Positions 1 through 7,886 of a stretch of 64,000 nucleotides of DNA are shown one piece after another. Source of the DNA: Leptospira wolffii serovar Khorat str. Khorat-H2. Its GTDB lineage: Bacteria > Spirochaetota > Leptospiria > Leptospirales > Leptospiraceae. A model generated the notes under the pieces. The model had not been told where the DNA came from. It ran no database searches and was given only the letters and a program-made list of their open reading frames with translations. The position numbers were made by a program, and so were the translations under genes. Every line of letters starts with the position of its first letter. Positions within the stretch are counted from its first letter, which is position 1. The stretch spans positions 248,001 to 312,000 of the forward strand of contig NZ_AKWX02000013.1 in assembly GCF_000306115.2 (NCBI RefSeq), given 5' to 3'.

Positions 1-1386
1 GTTACCGCCGGATTTACCGGGAATCTCATCCTCGGAGCGATACAGGCTTGCGCTCCTCAAACCGATTTTCCTTTTACGGCCGGAAACGCGGAGACGTTCG
101 GAGTCTCGGGATTTTTTCCGGACTCCGCTTCTTTCGGAATCGGCATGCCAATCCTCTACGGATTCTTTCTCTACCAAATCCATAGTAGGAATTGGAGAAG
201 ATTCTCCCGCATTCTTCTTACGGGAGCGGTTTTGTTGGCCCTAGGACTTGCGGGAAAATTCCAAAGCACTAGCTATTGGCTCCTCTTGGTTTTCCAAACT
301 TCCCTGGTAGTCGGACTCGCTTATCAGAGGAGTTTTAGAAATCCGATCTGGAAATATTCCTTTCTGCCTCTATTGATTTTAGGCACGATTAGCGTTCTTA
401 CCGGTTTGTATTTTATAGGCGGAATGGACTGGGCCTTTACTCCTTGGCAGGTGCTGCATGAAGATGCGTCTAACGCTTGGGCCAAAGGGAAAGGGCTCTC
501 CAAAATGTTGGAACTCTTGTGGAAGGACGGATGGATCCAGACCTTATCCGCCTGGAATTGGTGGAAAGAGGCTCCCGTTTTCGGACAAGGAATGGGTGCA
601 TTCGCGTTACATTGGATAGAGTCCGGTCCCCGAGCCGGTTATCCTCCCGCAGGTCTTCAGGATTTCGGTTTAAGTTCCTGGGTATATTTACTCAGCGACG
701 GAGGGATCCTATTCTTCCTACTATTCTTCGCTTGGGTAGGAATAGAAGCTTATACCAGAAGCACATATTGGTATTTACCTTTGCTATTCTTCCCGGTTAC
801 ATTTTTCGAACCTTGGACCGGAGGAGCGGGGATTCTAGGATTTTTGATGATCTGGTTTTTGAGCACTTTGGGAGCTTCCACGAGGACCTTCCCCAAATGG
901 TGGATCGTTCCCGCTTTCAATTTGGTGTGCTTGATTTTCGGGCTTTCTATTCTCGCTAAATCTTTCGTGCAGTTGTCTTCCAAGTTGCAAGGACCCGAGT
1001 TTAGATACGAGGAGAGGAAGACTTACCAACTCTCCGCAAAGGCAAAGAATGTGGAGAAGCTGGGAGCAAGATTCCACCAATTCCGTTCCGGAACGGCGTG
1101 GGTTCTCGGAGATAAGGGAAATATAAATCTTAGAGTGGCTTTGGAAGAAGCGCCTAAGCAGAACCAACCCGTTTATATTAAATGGATCTTCTCGGACCAA
1201 AACGGAGTGGAATTGCAGTCCAGAAGTACCCCATTAGTCGGAATGTCCAACCAAGTCGGTCTAGGTGTTCCCGCGGGAGCCAAGGTGCTAACGGCCAAGG
1301 TATTACGGATTTCCTGGTACCAGGCAGGTCCTTCGGATTTCCTGATCTCTACGGACGATTTCGACGGATTGAACCGGATCCGTTAA
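1..1386 (+). CDS. O-antigen ligase/polymerase-like membrane protein (5' partial)
   Basis: The reading frame is open to the first base of the window, so the true start lies upstream; an internal ATG at 145 is not the likely start. The visible part has several hydrophobic segments, a long extracytoplasmic loop, more membrane segments, and a hydrophilic C-terminal domain of about 130 residues. The loop contains W(K)EAPVFGQGMGAF, which resembles the G-x-G-x-x-F loop motif of Wzy/WaaL proteins. Such proteins polymerise or ligate O-antigen units at the periplasmic face of the inner membrane. The function is inferred from topology and this loop, not from a confident family match. It ends 6 bases before the convergent PrsW gene. 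Confidence 0.6.
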   Translation, partial: VTAGFTGNLILGAIQACAPQTDFPFTAGNAETFGVSGFFPDSASFGIGMPILYGFFLYQIHSRNWRRFSRILLTGAVLLALGLAGKFQSTSYWLLLVFQTSLVVGLAYQRSFRNPIWKYSFLPLLILGTISVLTGLYFIGGMDWAFTPWQVLHEDASNAWAKGKGLSKMLELLWKDGWIQTLSAWNWWKEAPVFGQGMGAFALHWIESGPRAGYPPAGLQDFGLSSWVYLLSDGGILFFLLFFAWVGIEAYTRSTYWYLPLLFFPVTFFEPWTGGAGILGFLMIWFLSTLGASTRTFPKWWIVPAFNLVCLIFGLSILAKSFVQLSSKLQGPEFRYEERKTYQLSAKAKNVEKLGARFHQFRSGTAWVLGDKGNINLRVALEEAPKQNQPVYIKWIFSDQNGVELQSRSTPLVGMSNQVGLGVPAGAKVLTAKVLRISWYQAGPSDFLISTDDFDGLNRIR

Positions 1387-1392
1387 GAATGT

Positions 1393-2742
1393 CTAATCGA
1401 ATCCTTTTAACGCATCCATCGCGTTTCTATACTGTTGTTTGATTCTCACGAACCATCTCCACGCGATAAGATCCCAAGGAATATTCGGAAAACGAAATAA
1501 AGCTCCGCTTTCATGATTGGGATCTTCGGGGCGAAAATTCTTCCAAACAGGCACAACCGGAATCGGATCGAAACTCTTTCCGGCCACATAAAAGGATACT
1601 AGGATAGGTATTCCGATCTCCGGTTCTCGGATCACGGGAGAATAAAATCCCTTTCTGGAAAGAGAATATGCCAGGCTGGGTTCTTCTTCTCCCAACGGTC
1701 CTATATTGACGGAGAGAAATAGCGGAATCTTGAGAATCCTTTCCCGGAAGAAGGAAGGATTGAAAACTCCGCGTAATAAGAATAGGAATCCGAGCCAGGC
1801 CGGATATTCCATGAAAAGCGTAATGAATTCCAAGGAGCTGATATTTTCCAAATAATAGGGAATAAAAGCAGGTTGGAAAAGATAAAAATTCAGACAGAAA
1901 ATAGGAACGCCAAATAACAATACTGCGATAAAGGAACGAATGGGAGAAAGCTGGCGAAAGAGCGGGATATCCTTCAGGTTCTCCTTGGATTGTGCGGCTC
2001 GGAGCCAAGAATCGTATCTGGAGAATTTCCGAATCATCGCGTAATCGTCCACGAAAAGATCCTCCGATTGCAGAAGTTCGAAGGGGAGAGTCACTTCCGC
2101 TTGGACGATAACGAGTTCCAAAGCAAGAAAGGAGAGTCCGAGCACTAAGGGGATCCAAAGGATTTCGAATCCACCTTGTATTAGTAGAATATTATAAACC
2201 GAATGAAGTAGAACTAGACACGCGAAGGAAAAACAAAATCCCAGGCCGGAGAGATTTCCCTTACGGGACTGGATTGCATGCAAAATAAAGAATCCTAGAA
2301 TCCCTCCGGAGAAGGTATGTAAAGGGAGAGAGGTTCCTGCACGGAGTAGGCTGGGCCAGAATTCCAGATTGAAAGAATAGAAAACGTTCTCTATACAACC
2401 TAAAGAAGCTCCCAAAGTGAGCCCGAAATACAAACCGTCCGCTAGATTGTAGGAACTCTTGGATTGTCTCAAAAAAAGGTAAATAAGAGCTGCCTTTGCC
2501 GTTTCTTCGGGAATGGCTCCTAATACCGCTGCCTTGATCAAAGGGAGGCTATCCTTCAATAGATCGAATACTCCTACTTCCCAACCGAGTGCGAGTCCCG
2601 TCGCTATCATTCCGTAAAAGAACGCCAGATAGGAGAATACCCTGTCTTGGCCTGCGTAGTACGTACTACGATAAAAATTCCAATAGAACCAGGCGGCGAG
2701 GATCGCGGCTATAGGTTTGAGTATGAAATACCAATCGCTCAT
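1393..2742 (-). CDS. PrsW-family intramembrane metalloprotease
   Basis: 449 residues with about ten predicted membrane segments. The PrsW signature is visible: AIPEETAKAALIY near residue 100 (the EExxK motif), LGASLGCIENVFY near 130-140 (FxxxE-type), LPLHTFSGGILG near 160, and LLHSVYN near 180. In Bacillus, PrsW cleaves an anti-sigma factor inside the membrane; family members are putative metal-dependent intramembrane proteases. No anti-sigma/sigma pair is adjacent, so the substrate is unknown. The C-terminal 170 residues extend past the usual PrsW core (about 220-250 residues) and add a hydrophilic tail of unknown role. A strong terminator of the upstream lruC gene sits just before its start, so it probably has its own promoter. 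Confidence 0.8.
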   Translation of the reverse strand: MSDWYFILKPIAAILAAWFYWNFYRSTYYAGQDRVFSYLAFFYGMIATGLALGWEVGVFDLLKDSLPLIKAAVLGAIPEETAKAALIYLFLRQSKSSYNLADGLYFGLTLGASLGCIENVFYSFNLEFWPSLLRAGTSLPLHTFSGGILGFFILHAIQSRKGNLSGLGFCFSFACLVLLHSVYNILLIQGGFEILWIPLVLGLSFLALELVIVQAEVTLPFELLQSEDLFVDDYAMIRKFSRYDSWLRAAQSKENLKDIPLFRQLSPIRSFIAVLLFGVPIFCLNFYLFQPAFIPYYLENISSLEFITLFMEYPAWLGFLFLLRGVFNPSFFRERILKIPLFLSVNIGPLGEEEPSLAYSLSRKGFYSPVIREPEIGIPILVSFYVAGKSFDPIPVVPVWKNFRPEDPNHESGALFRFPNIPWDLIAWRWFVRIKQQYRNAMDALKGFD

Positions 2743-2750
2743 CGGGAGAT

Positions 2751-2785
2751 AAAAAAGGCGTCGACCGACAATTTTCGGCGACGCC
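2751..2785 (-). terminator. Rho-independent terminator after the LruC gene
   Basis: On the minus strand a 7-bp GC-rich stem (GGCGTCG/CGACGCC) encloses a second 4-bp stem (CCGA/TCGG) and is followed by six T residues. This is a textbook intrinsic terminator. It lies about 40 bases after the LruC stop codon and just upstream of the PrsW start, separating the two transcripts. Confidence 0.85.
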
Positions 2786-2797
2786 CGGAAGTTCGCA

Positions 2798-2818
2798 ACT
2801 TTTCGTATTCCGAAAAGT
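2798..2818 (-). repeat. Perfect 8-bp inverted repeat after the LruC gene
   Basis: ACTTTTCG and CGAAAAGT flank a 5-base loop immediately after the LruC stop codon (2826-2828). It lacks a T tract and sits directly upstream of the stronger terminator at 2751-2785. It may protect the 3' end of the mRNA or act with the terminator. Confidence 0.5.
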
Positions 2819-2825
2819 AAGGAAT

Positions 2826-4631
2826 TTAAGCGGTCAGACTATGCCTTTTGCGGAGGAAATAAGCCGCTATTCCCCCGGCAAGAACGAGTCCTATCGCATA
2901 GAAGATCGCGAATTTTTTCACGGATAGGAAAAGATATCCCAAGAGTCCGCTAGGATTCGGAACGGGAAATACCTTGGATTCGTCGGTTACATGAAGATAC
3001 CAAGTTTTATATTCTTTTCCTCCGGAGGAGACCCAAAGATTGAATTCCGCATAACCTGTTTCGGAAGGTTTACGAATATCGTATTTTTCGTAAGGATATT
3101 TCCAAGCGCCGGGAAGAAGGATCGCCCAAGGGAATCCGGTGGAATCCAGATATTTGTCGGTTCCGTTTGAATTCTTATACAATCCGGGAAAATGGATTTC
3201 CTGTTTCGTGTTGATCACATAGGCGAAGAGATCGTATGGGAAGGCTCCCAGTTTTGCACGTTCCACGGGAGTATCGAATACGATTTCAATCGTCGCGACG
3301 AAGCCCGGTTTGAATACGTCGCCGGGATGCACATTCTGTCCACGAATCGTTTTATTCGAATCGGGAAAGATCTCAAAACCTGAGTTCAACTGATTAGCGC
3401 TCACGGTCGTGGTGGTCGTATCGGTTTCGACCTTTCCATCGGCTTGAGCTAACTTATAAGTTACCTTAGCGCCGGTAGGAACTGGCAACTTGATGAATAG
3501 TTGGTGCTTATACCCCGCTCCCTTGGCTACGTGTTGGTAGATACCGCGCAGGCGAACGATTTTACCGGAGGCATTCAGATCTTCCTGGTTTTTGAATTCG
3601 ATTACGTAGTCGTTGAAGTCCGCATCTCCTGAAGAAGGATAGAGGTCTTCGTATGCGACAGTATACACTCCCTCCGTAGGATAGGCGATCTCGGTGGAAC
3701 GAGTTGCGTCGTTCGGATAGATGTCGGTCTCGTCGGGAACCCCGTCTCCATCCGAGTCGGTTACAGGATTGGTGGGAAGAGTAATCGCATAGCGAATAGT
3801 TCTGTTGATTCCGAGTACGTCTTGTAGGCTGATATACTGGGAGATCGATTCTCCTCCGATCGAGATATCGACGGTAATATTTCCTACGGAAGTGGGAACC
3901 GTAAGAGTTCCGGTTACTTTACCAGATGAATCGGAGACTCCCTGGAAGAGTATATTATTATTCTCATCATAGACTAGAACGGTTGCCCCGCTAACAGGAT
4001 TGGATTTATTATCCACCACCGTTAAATTCAGGGGAATATTGATCGTAGTATTATAATTGAAGTCGGGAGTTCCCTTCGGGTCTTCTACGACTACTATCGC
4101 CACAGGGGGCTCCGGAGTAGGCTCGCTAGGAGTGGTCGGATTGGAAGAAGAAGGATCCGTGGAGCCCCCGGTAGTTCCTCCACTGTTGCTTACATCCCCG
4201 GAACCGGAAGAGTTATCGCTTTCGCCGGTAGAACCGGAATTTCCGGTTCCATTATCCCCGGTATTTCCGGAAGAATCCCCTCCTGTATTCGAATTGGAGG
4301 GAGTAGTTGTAGTACCTCCTTCTGTTCCACCCGAATTGCCCGGAGTAGTCCCCGTGCTTGGGCTGGTTGAAGGATTGGAATTATTGTCTGTAGGGGTCGT
4401 GCCCGTATTGGAATCTGACGGAGTGTCAGAATTCGGCAAAGGAGTTGCGGGATTCCCGGAACCATCGCCCGGAACAAAGATTACACCGGGGCTTCCGCTA
4501 TTTCCTGGAACTCCTCCGGAAGAATGGGGGCTTCCCAAAAAGAAAAGAAACGGAAACAGGCCCCCTTTCTTCTTATTCGAACATTGAACGATAAACCCGG
4601 TAATCAAAACCAGGATTAAGAACTTTTTCAT
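2826..4631 (-). CDS. LruC-domain lipoprotein with C-terminal membrane anchor
   Basis: 601 residues. The N-terminus has a lipoprotein signal with candidate lipidation Cys 17 (GFIVQC). A low-complexity Gly/Ser/Thr/Asn/Pro linker spans roughly residues 40-175. An Ig-like/carboxypeptidase-regulatory-like segment follows (about 180-285), then a DSDGDGVPDETD calcium-binding-type motif near 293 and a LruC domain (about 310-555). The last 45 residues contain VPNPSG, a hydrophobic helix and an RKR-containing tail. LruC was named from a leptospiral antigen associated with recurrent uveitis. The domain is generally surface- or envelope-associated and of unknown biochemistry. The assignment to the LruC domain is firm; the role is not. 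It is followed by its own terminator. Confidence 0.8.
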   Translation of the reverse strand: MKKFLILVLITGFIVQCSNKKKGGLFPFLFFLGSPHSSGGVPGNSGSPGVIFVPGDGSGNPATPLPNSDTPSDSNTGTTPTDNNSNPSTSPSTGTTPGNSGGTEGGTTTTPSNSNTGGDSSGNTGDNGTGNSGSTGESDNSSGSGDVSNSGGTTGGSTDPSSSNPTTPSEPTPEPPVAIVVVEDPKGTPDFNYNTTINIPLNLTVVDNKSNPVSGATVLVYDENNNILFQGVSDSSGKVTGTLTVPTSVGNITVDISIGGESISQYISLQDVLGINRTIRYAITLPTNPVTDSDGDGVPDETDIYPNDATRSTEIAYPTEGVYTVAYEDLYPSSGDADFNDYVIEFKNQEDLNASGKIVRLRGIYQHVAKGAGYKHQLFIKLPVPTGAKVTYKLAQADGKVETDTTTTTVSANQLNSGFEIFPDSNKTIRGQNVHPGDVFKPGFVATIEIVFDTPVERAKLGAFPYDLFAYVINTKQEIHFPGLYKNSNGTDKYLDSTGFPWAILLPGAWKYPYEKYDIRKPSETGYAEFNLWVSSGGKEYKTWYLHVTDESKVFPVPNPSGLLGYLFLSVKKFAIFYAIGLVLAGGIAAYFLRKRHSLTA

Positions 4632-4649
4632 GAAGGAAACACCCCACTA

Positions 4650-4671
4650 GTCTCTTTAGGTTAAAAGAGAC
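4650..4671. repeat. 8-bp inverted repeat between menaquinone methyltransferase and LruC genes
   Basis: GTCTCTTT and AAAGAGAC flank a 6-base loop between the stop of the methyltransferase gene and the LruC start. There is no T tract, so it is a weak terminator candidate or a structured leader of the LruC mRNA. Confidence 0.4.
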
Positions 4672-4690
4672 GGGGAGAAGGGGGTTAGTA

Positions 4691-5437
4691 CTACGGTCTG
4701 TTAGGTTTTTTTGCCATATGTAATACAGCATTTCCGAATACAAAGTTTACATAACGTACATTCTGAAAACCCGCATTCTCCATTCTTCCCTTCAAAATAT
4801 CCTGGTCCGGATAAGATAGGGAGGAAACGGGTAGATAGTCGAACATGTCGTTTCTACCTCCCCAGAGAATATAGCCGAAAAGAGGTACGATTCGAAAGAA
4901 ATAAAAGTCGGCAAAGAATCTAAGGAGCGGATTTTTCACCTTGCCCACGTCCAGATTTGCAAACACTCCTCCCGGCTTGAGAACCCTATATATTTCGGAA
5001 ATAGCCTTGTCCAGATCGTTCACATTACGTAAACCGAAACCGACGCTGACAGCGTCCAAACTTTCGGTAGCCACTCCGTTCAATTTCGTAGCGTCTCCGA
5101 TTTCCAATTTGACTCGCCCTTTGATTGCAGGACCCGCCAATCGATTCTTGGCGATTTCCAACATCTTAGGTGAGAAGTCCAGACTCAAAAGAGAATCCAC
5201 TCTGGAAGATTTTTCCAACCTGACGGAGATATCTCCGGTTCCGCAGCATAAATCCAGAACTCGAATCGGTCCTTCGGTTTCCTGTTCGATTTCACGGACC
5301 AACCGATTCTTCCAAAGCCTATGAAGATAAAAACTATTCCAATCGTTGAACCGATCGTATTTGGCTGCAATTTGATCGAAGTTTTCCCGAACGAAGTCGG
5401 CCTTTGCTTCTCGGGAAGGCATCTGGAAAGCGGTCAT
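4691..5437 (-). CDS. ubiE: Demethylmenaquinone methyltransferase (UbiE/MenG)
   Basis: 248 residues from the ATG at 5437. It has the SAM-binding motif VLDLCCGTGDISVRL, the UbiE signature VGFGLRNVNDLDKAI and RVLKPGGVFANLD, and the N-terminal VRENFDQIAAKYDRFND segment typical of the family. The enzyme C-methylates demethylmenaquinone in the last step of menaquinone synthesis (and the equivalent ubiquinone step elsewhere); a menaquinone role is expected in Leptospira. The frame stays open 46 codons upstream to 5575. I prefer 5437 because it has AAGGG just upstream, matches the usual UbiE length, and leaves space from the divergent ExbB gene. Confidence 0.88.
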   Translation of the reverse strand: MTAFQMPSREAKADFVRENFDQIAAKYDRFNDWNSFYLHRLWKNRLVREIEQETEGPIRVLDLCCGTGDISVRLEKSSRVDSLLSLDFSPKMLEIAKNRLAGPAIKGRVKLEIGDATKLNGVATESLDAVSVGFGLRNVNDLDKAISEIYRVLKPGGVFANLDVGKVKNPLLRFFADFYFFRIVPLFGYILWGGRNDMFDYLPVSSLSYPDQDILKGRMENAGFQNVRYVNFVFGNAVLHMAKKPNRP

Positions 5438-5583
5438 TTCCCTTAGAATTTTTTGCTCCCGCTCGAGCGCAAGAGGGATTTGCAGATTTTGGAGGCTGAC
5501 AGGATGGAATCCTTGCCCGATGCTGGATAATATAACTTCTTCGAGCAAATCTAAGATTGCCGAAAGGATTTCCAAGGTGGATC

Positions 5584-6069
5584 ATGAGTCATTCTAATAT
5601 TTTATTCGGATTGGATTGGGTATCCCTGCTTATCTGTCTTCTTTCCGTTTGGAATCTCGGAACTTTTTTGCATGTCTGGACCATTCTACCCAAAAGAAGA
5701 AGGTCTCTTTTAGTTTCCTTTTTAGAGGAGCCCGGTCCGGATGTATGGGAAGAAAAAATCTCCGCCATCTTATTTCCGATCGAGACTAAAATCTCCTGGA
5801 TCAAGCATCTTGCGGGGATCTCCACCATGCTCGGTTTGCTCGGAACCGTACTCGGGATTTCGGAAGCGTTCTCTTCTCTACAAGCGGCAGGAACGGTAAG
5901 CTTGGATGCTTTTGCAGGAGGGATTCGTCTGGCCTTGGTTACCACGATCTTAGGACTTTCGGTTGCGATTCCTTCCTTATTCGCGTTTCAGTTTCTTAAG
6001 CATAGGCTTCTGGATTTACAGAGAGAAGCCCTGTCCTGGCCTAAGATTCCCCCGGCGGAGAATCTATGA
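5584..6069 (+). CDS. MotA/TolQ/ExbB proton-channel family protein
   Basis: 161 residues starting at an ATG with an AAGGTGG ribosome-binding site. It has an N-terminal membrane helix (about 10-30) and two C-terminal helices. Between them is the ExbB/TolQ core, ISTMLGLLGTVLGISEAF and the LALVTTILGLSVAIPSLF helix. ExbB/TolQ proteins form a pentameric inner-membrane proton channel that powers outer-membrane transport or envelope constriction with an ExbD/TolR partner. It overlaps the downstream ExbD gene by 4 bases. No TonB- or TolA-like gene follows, so whether the pair serves a TonB or Tol system cannot be told from this window. It is shorter than E. coli ExbB (244 residues). Confidence 0.82.
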   Translation: MSHSNILFGLDWVSLLICLLSVWNLGTFLHVWTILPKRRRSLLVSFLEEPGPDVWEEKISAILFPIETKISWIKHLAGISTMLGLLGTVLGISEAFSSLQAAGTVSLDAFAGGIRLALVTTILGLSVAIPSLFAFQFLKHRLLDLQREALSWPKIPPAENL

Positions 6070-6464
6070 AAAAGTCGTTCTTAGAGGACGAAGACATCGG
6101 TGTAGACCTGACTAGCTTTATCGACGTGGTCTTCATTCTTCTCATATTCGTAATGCTCGCGGTGAGTTTTCGCAAAGAGATTCGCTCTATTCCATTAGAA
6201 CTTCCTAAAATAGGTCAGGGGGAGGACCCGAAAGGGGAGAGAATAGAAATCGGGCTTTTGCCCGACGGGAATTTCGATATTGCGGGAGAGAGAATGGATC
6301 GAAAGGTCCTGATTTCCCGCTTGGAATCGGGATTGGTGAGGGAAAAGGAAGTGAGATTCTTTGCCGGAGAATCGGCGAATTACGGAGAAATCGTTCGGAC
6401 TTTGGATCTACTTAAGAGGTCGGGGACTTCTTCTTTGGAACTTGCGGTCCAAGAAGGCAAATGA
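6066..6464 (+). CDS. ExbD/TolR-family biopolymer transport protein
   Basis: 132 residues overlapping the ExbB stop by 4 bases (ATGA), which indicates translational coupling. It has a short cytoplasmic N-terminus, then DLTSFIDVVFILLIFVMLAV, which carries the conserved membrane Asp used for proton passage in ExbD/TolR. A periplasmic domain follows and ends with GEIVRTLDLLKRSG, the usual TolR-like C-terminal helix. Together with the preceding gene it forms the stator of a proton-motive-force-driven envelope machine. It is followed by convergent genes and a small AATCCTA/TAGGATT dyad at 6465-6481. Confidence 0.82.
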   Translation: MKKSFLEDEDIGVDLTSFIDVVFILLIFVMLAVSFRKEIRSIPLELPKIGQGEDPKGERIEIGLLPDGNFDIAGERMDRKVLISRLESGLVREKEVRFFAGESANYGEIVRTLDLLKRSGTSSLELAVQEGK

Positions 6465-6473
6465 AATCCTAAT

Positions 6474-6803
6474 TTAGGATTGGAGCTTGGGATTATTCTT
6501 ATGCCTGTCCTTATCCCTGGCGGTATTCTTTTCCAGAGTACGTTTCAAAGCGTCCTCCATAGAGATTCCCATTTGGTTGGCGAGACAAATCAGCACAAAA
6601 AGGATATCTCCGAATTCCTTAGGAATATTCTCCTCGGATTCTCCCTTCTTGAACGATTGGTCCCCGTAAGTTCTTGCCATTAAGCGGGAGAATTCTCCCA
6701 CTTCTTCCATCAGAATCGCAAGATTGGTAAGCTCGGAAAAATATTTAACTCCGATTTCCCGGATCCAATCGTCTACGGCTTTTTGCGCTTCGTCGAATGT
6801 CAT
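6474..6803 (-). CDS. MazG-like nucleotide pyrophosphohydrolase
   Basis: 109 residues forming one all-alpha MazG-type domain. Conserved acidic residues for metal binding are visible in MEEVGEFSRLM (EExxE) near residue 34 and EFGDILFVLICLA (ExxD) near 65. Family members hydrolyse (d)NTPs to (d)NMP and pyrophosphate for house-cleaning; small single-domain members act as tetramers or dimers. The start overlaps the stop of the upstream DUF1574 gene by 4 bases, so it is the last gene of the MBOAT/SGNH string. Why such an enzyme ends an acylation operon is unclear. The true substrate is not predictable from the sequence. Confidence 0.78.
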   Translation of the reverse strand: MTFDEAQKAVDDWIREIGVKYFSELTNLAILMEEVGEFSRLMARTYGDQSFKKGESEENIPKEFGDILFVLICLANQMGISMEDALKRTLEKNTARDKDRHKNNPKLQS

Positions 6804-7885
6804 GGTTTTCTTTTAGGAAGGTTTCCGTATTCTTCCAAAAATTCCACTAAGAATTTGGTGGGCTCCTCATAGCAACCTCCACTCAAATGATGAGGGTCTA
6901 TGAATTTTTGGCATTTCATTCTGTCCCGATAATTTTCCATATCTAAGACTAGAGTTTCCGGGAACTCCTTCACTAAGCCGTCCCGAAGAGAAAGCCAATC
7001 GATAAAGAATTGGGAGGAGCGAACCTTTTCCGAAAATTTGGAATATAGAAGTGGAGACCAAAGAACGACCTGGATTCCGTTCTCTCTTGCGGTCTTTAGG
7101 AAGTTCCTTAGGAAGAATAATTGTACTTCGGAGGTCCTGTAATTCTTGTAGGACTCGTTGAATACTCTCTCGGACTCGGAGTCCAATTTGTCCTCAGGGG
7201 TATTGGAAAGTAACGTATTCGGAATTCCGCCTTTGAATCGATCCGATTCGTTCACTAGAATATTTCGGATAAAGACCAACTTCTCTACTTCGGACGGGTT
7301 CTTGATCCGACTCATGGCTTCCTTAAATCTTGGAGGAAAAACGGAGGTCCTAAATACTCTCGCTTTCAGGAAGGAATCCCATTCGTTTGTGGAGAATACG
7401 TTCCAATACTCCAGGAAAAAAGGAAAGTCGTAGGAATAACGGAGAGGATATCGGTTCGCGAAATCCGTGGCGGAATCTGGATAATACTCCAGAATCGCAT
7501 AATCCAAAGGAATCTTCTTCGCGATCAATTTTTCCAGAGTGAAATTATGGAAGGAGAATGGAGCGGAAGGGCCGGATAGATTGTATACGATCAGTCCGGG
7601 ACTGGATTTTTCGAATTCCGCTAAAGAGAATTCTCCCATATGAGAGGTTCCGAAGAATGTAAGAACCTTTTGTTCCGGCTTTTTGGAATCGGTCTCGGAC
7701 TTCATCGTCGCGAGTACCTTGTCTTTCATCTCATAAAAGTAATATTCCGCTCCGCTTTCCGTATAAGGGCGTACGGATTCGGAGGAAAGAATTCGGTCCC
7801 ATATTATAGCGAGTGCCGCGATTCCTAAGGGAATCCAAAGGATCTTTCTGGATAAAAACGGGAGTTTATTCTTTTCCATAATCAT
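6800..7885 (-). CDS. DUF1574 SGNH-like exported protein, partner of MBOAT
   Basis: 361 residues with one N-terminal membrane helix (about 14-30) and an extracytoplasmic domain. FFGTSHMGEFS (Ser 81) looks like the SGNH block I, and DPHHLSGG near residue 330 gives the DxxH pair. These residues resemble AlgJ/AlgX-type acetyltransferases that work with a membrane MBOAT protein. DUF1574 proteins are characteristic of Leptospira and of unproven function. The start is 1 base beyond the stop of the upstream MBOAT gene, and the stop overlaps the MazG gene by 4 bases. I infer a role in acyl transfer to a surface glycan; there is no direct proof. Confidence 0.72.
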   Translation of the reverse strand: MIMEKNKLPFLSRKILWIPLGIAALAIIWDRILSSESVRPYTESGAEYYFYEMKDKVLATMKSETDSKKPEQKVLTFFGTSHMGEFSLAEFEKSSPGLIVYNLSGPSAPFSFHNFTLEKLIAKKIPLDYAILEYYPDSATDFANRYPLRYSYDFPFFLEYWNVFSTNEWDSFLKARVFRTSVFPPRFKEAMSRIKNPSEVEKLVFIRNILVNESDRFKGGIPNTLLSNTPEDKLDSESERVFNESYKNYRTSEVQLFFLRNFLKTARENGIQVVLWSPLLYSKFSEKVRSSQFFIDWLSLRDGLVKEFPETLVLDMENYRDRMKCQKFIDPHHLSGGCYEEPTKFLVEFLEEYGNLPKRKP

Positions 7886-7886
7886 A

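Noticed and set aside
4100..4500. Repetitive stretch that could suggest a tandem repeat or CRISPR-like array
   Set aside because: The units are irregular in length and encode a Ser/Thr/Gly-rich protein linker; there are no equal repeats with unique spacers.
4057..4587. A 176-codon open frame antisense to the LruC gene
   Set aside because: It mirrors the low-complexity Gly/Ser/Thr linker, giving a Pro/Val/Glu-rich translation with no domain, and the lipoprotein on the other strand is clearly real.
5438..5575. 46-residue N-terminal extension of the menaquinone methyltransferase
   Set aside because: It exceeds the family length, would nearly reach the divergent ExbB gene, and a start with AAGGG upstream exists at 5437.
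6465..6481. AATCCTA/TAGGATT dyad between the ExbD and MazG genes as a terminator
   Set aside because: The stem is AT-rich and short, overlaps the MazG stop, and has no T tract.
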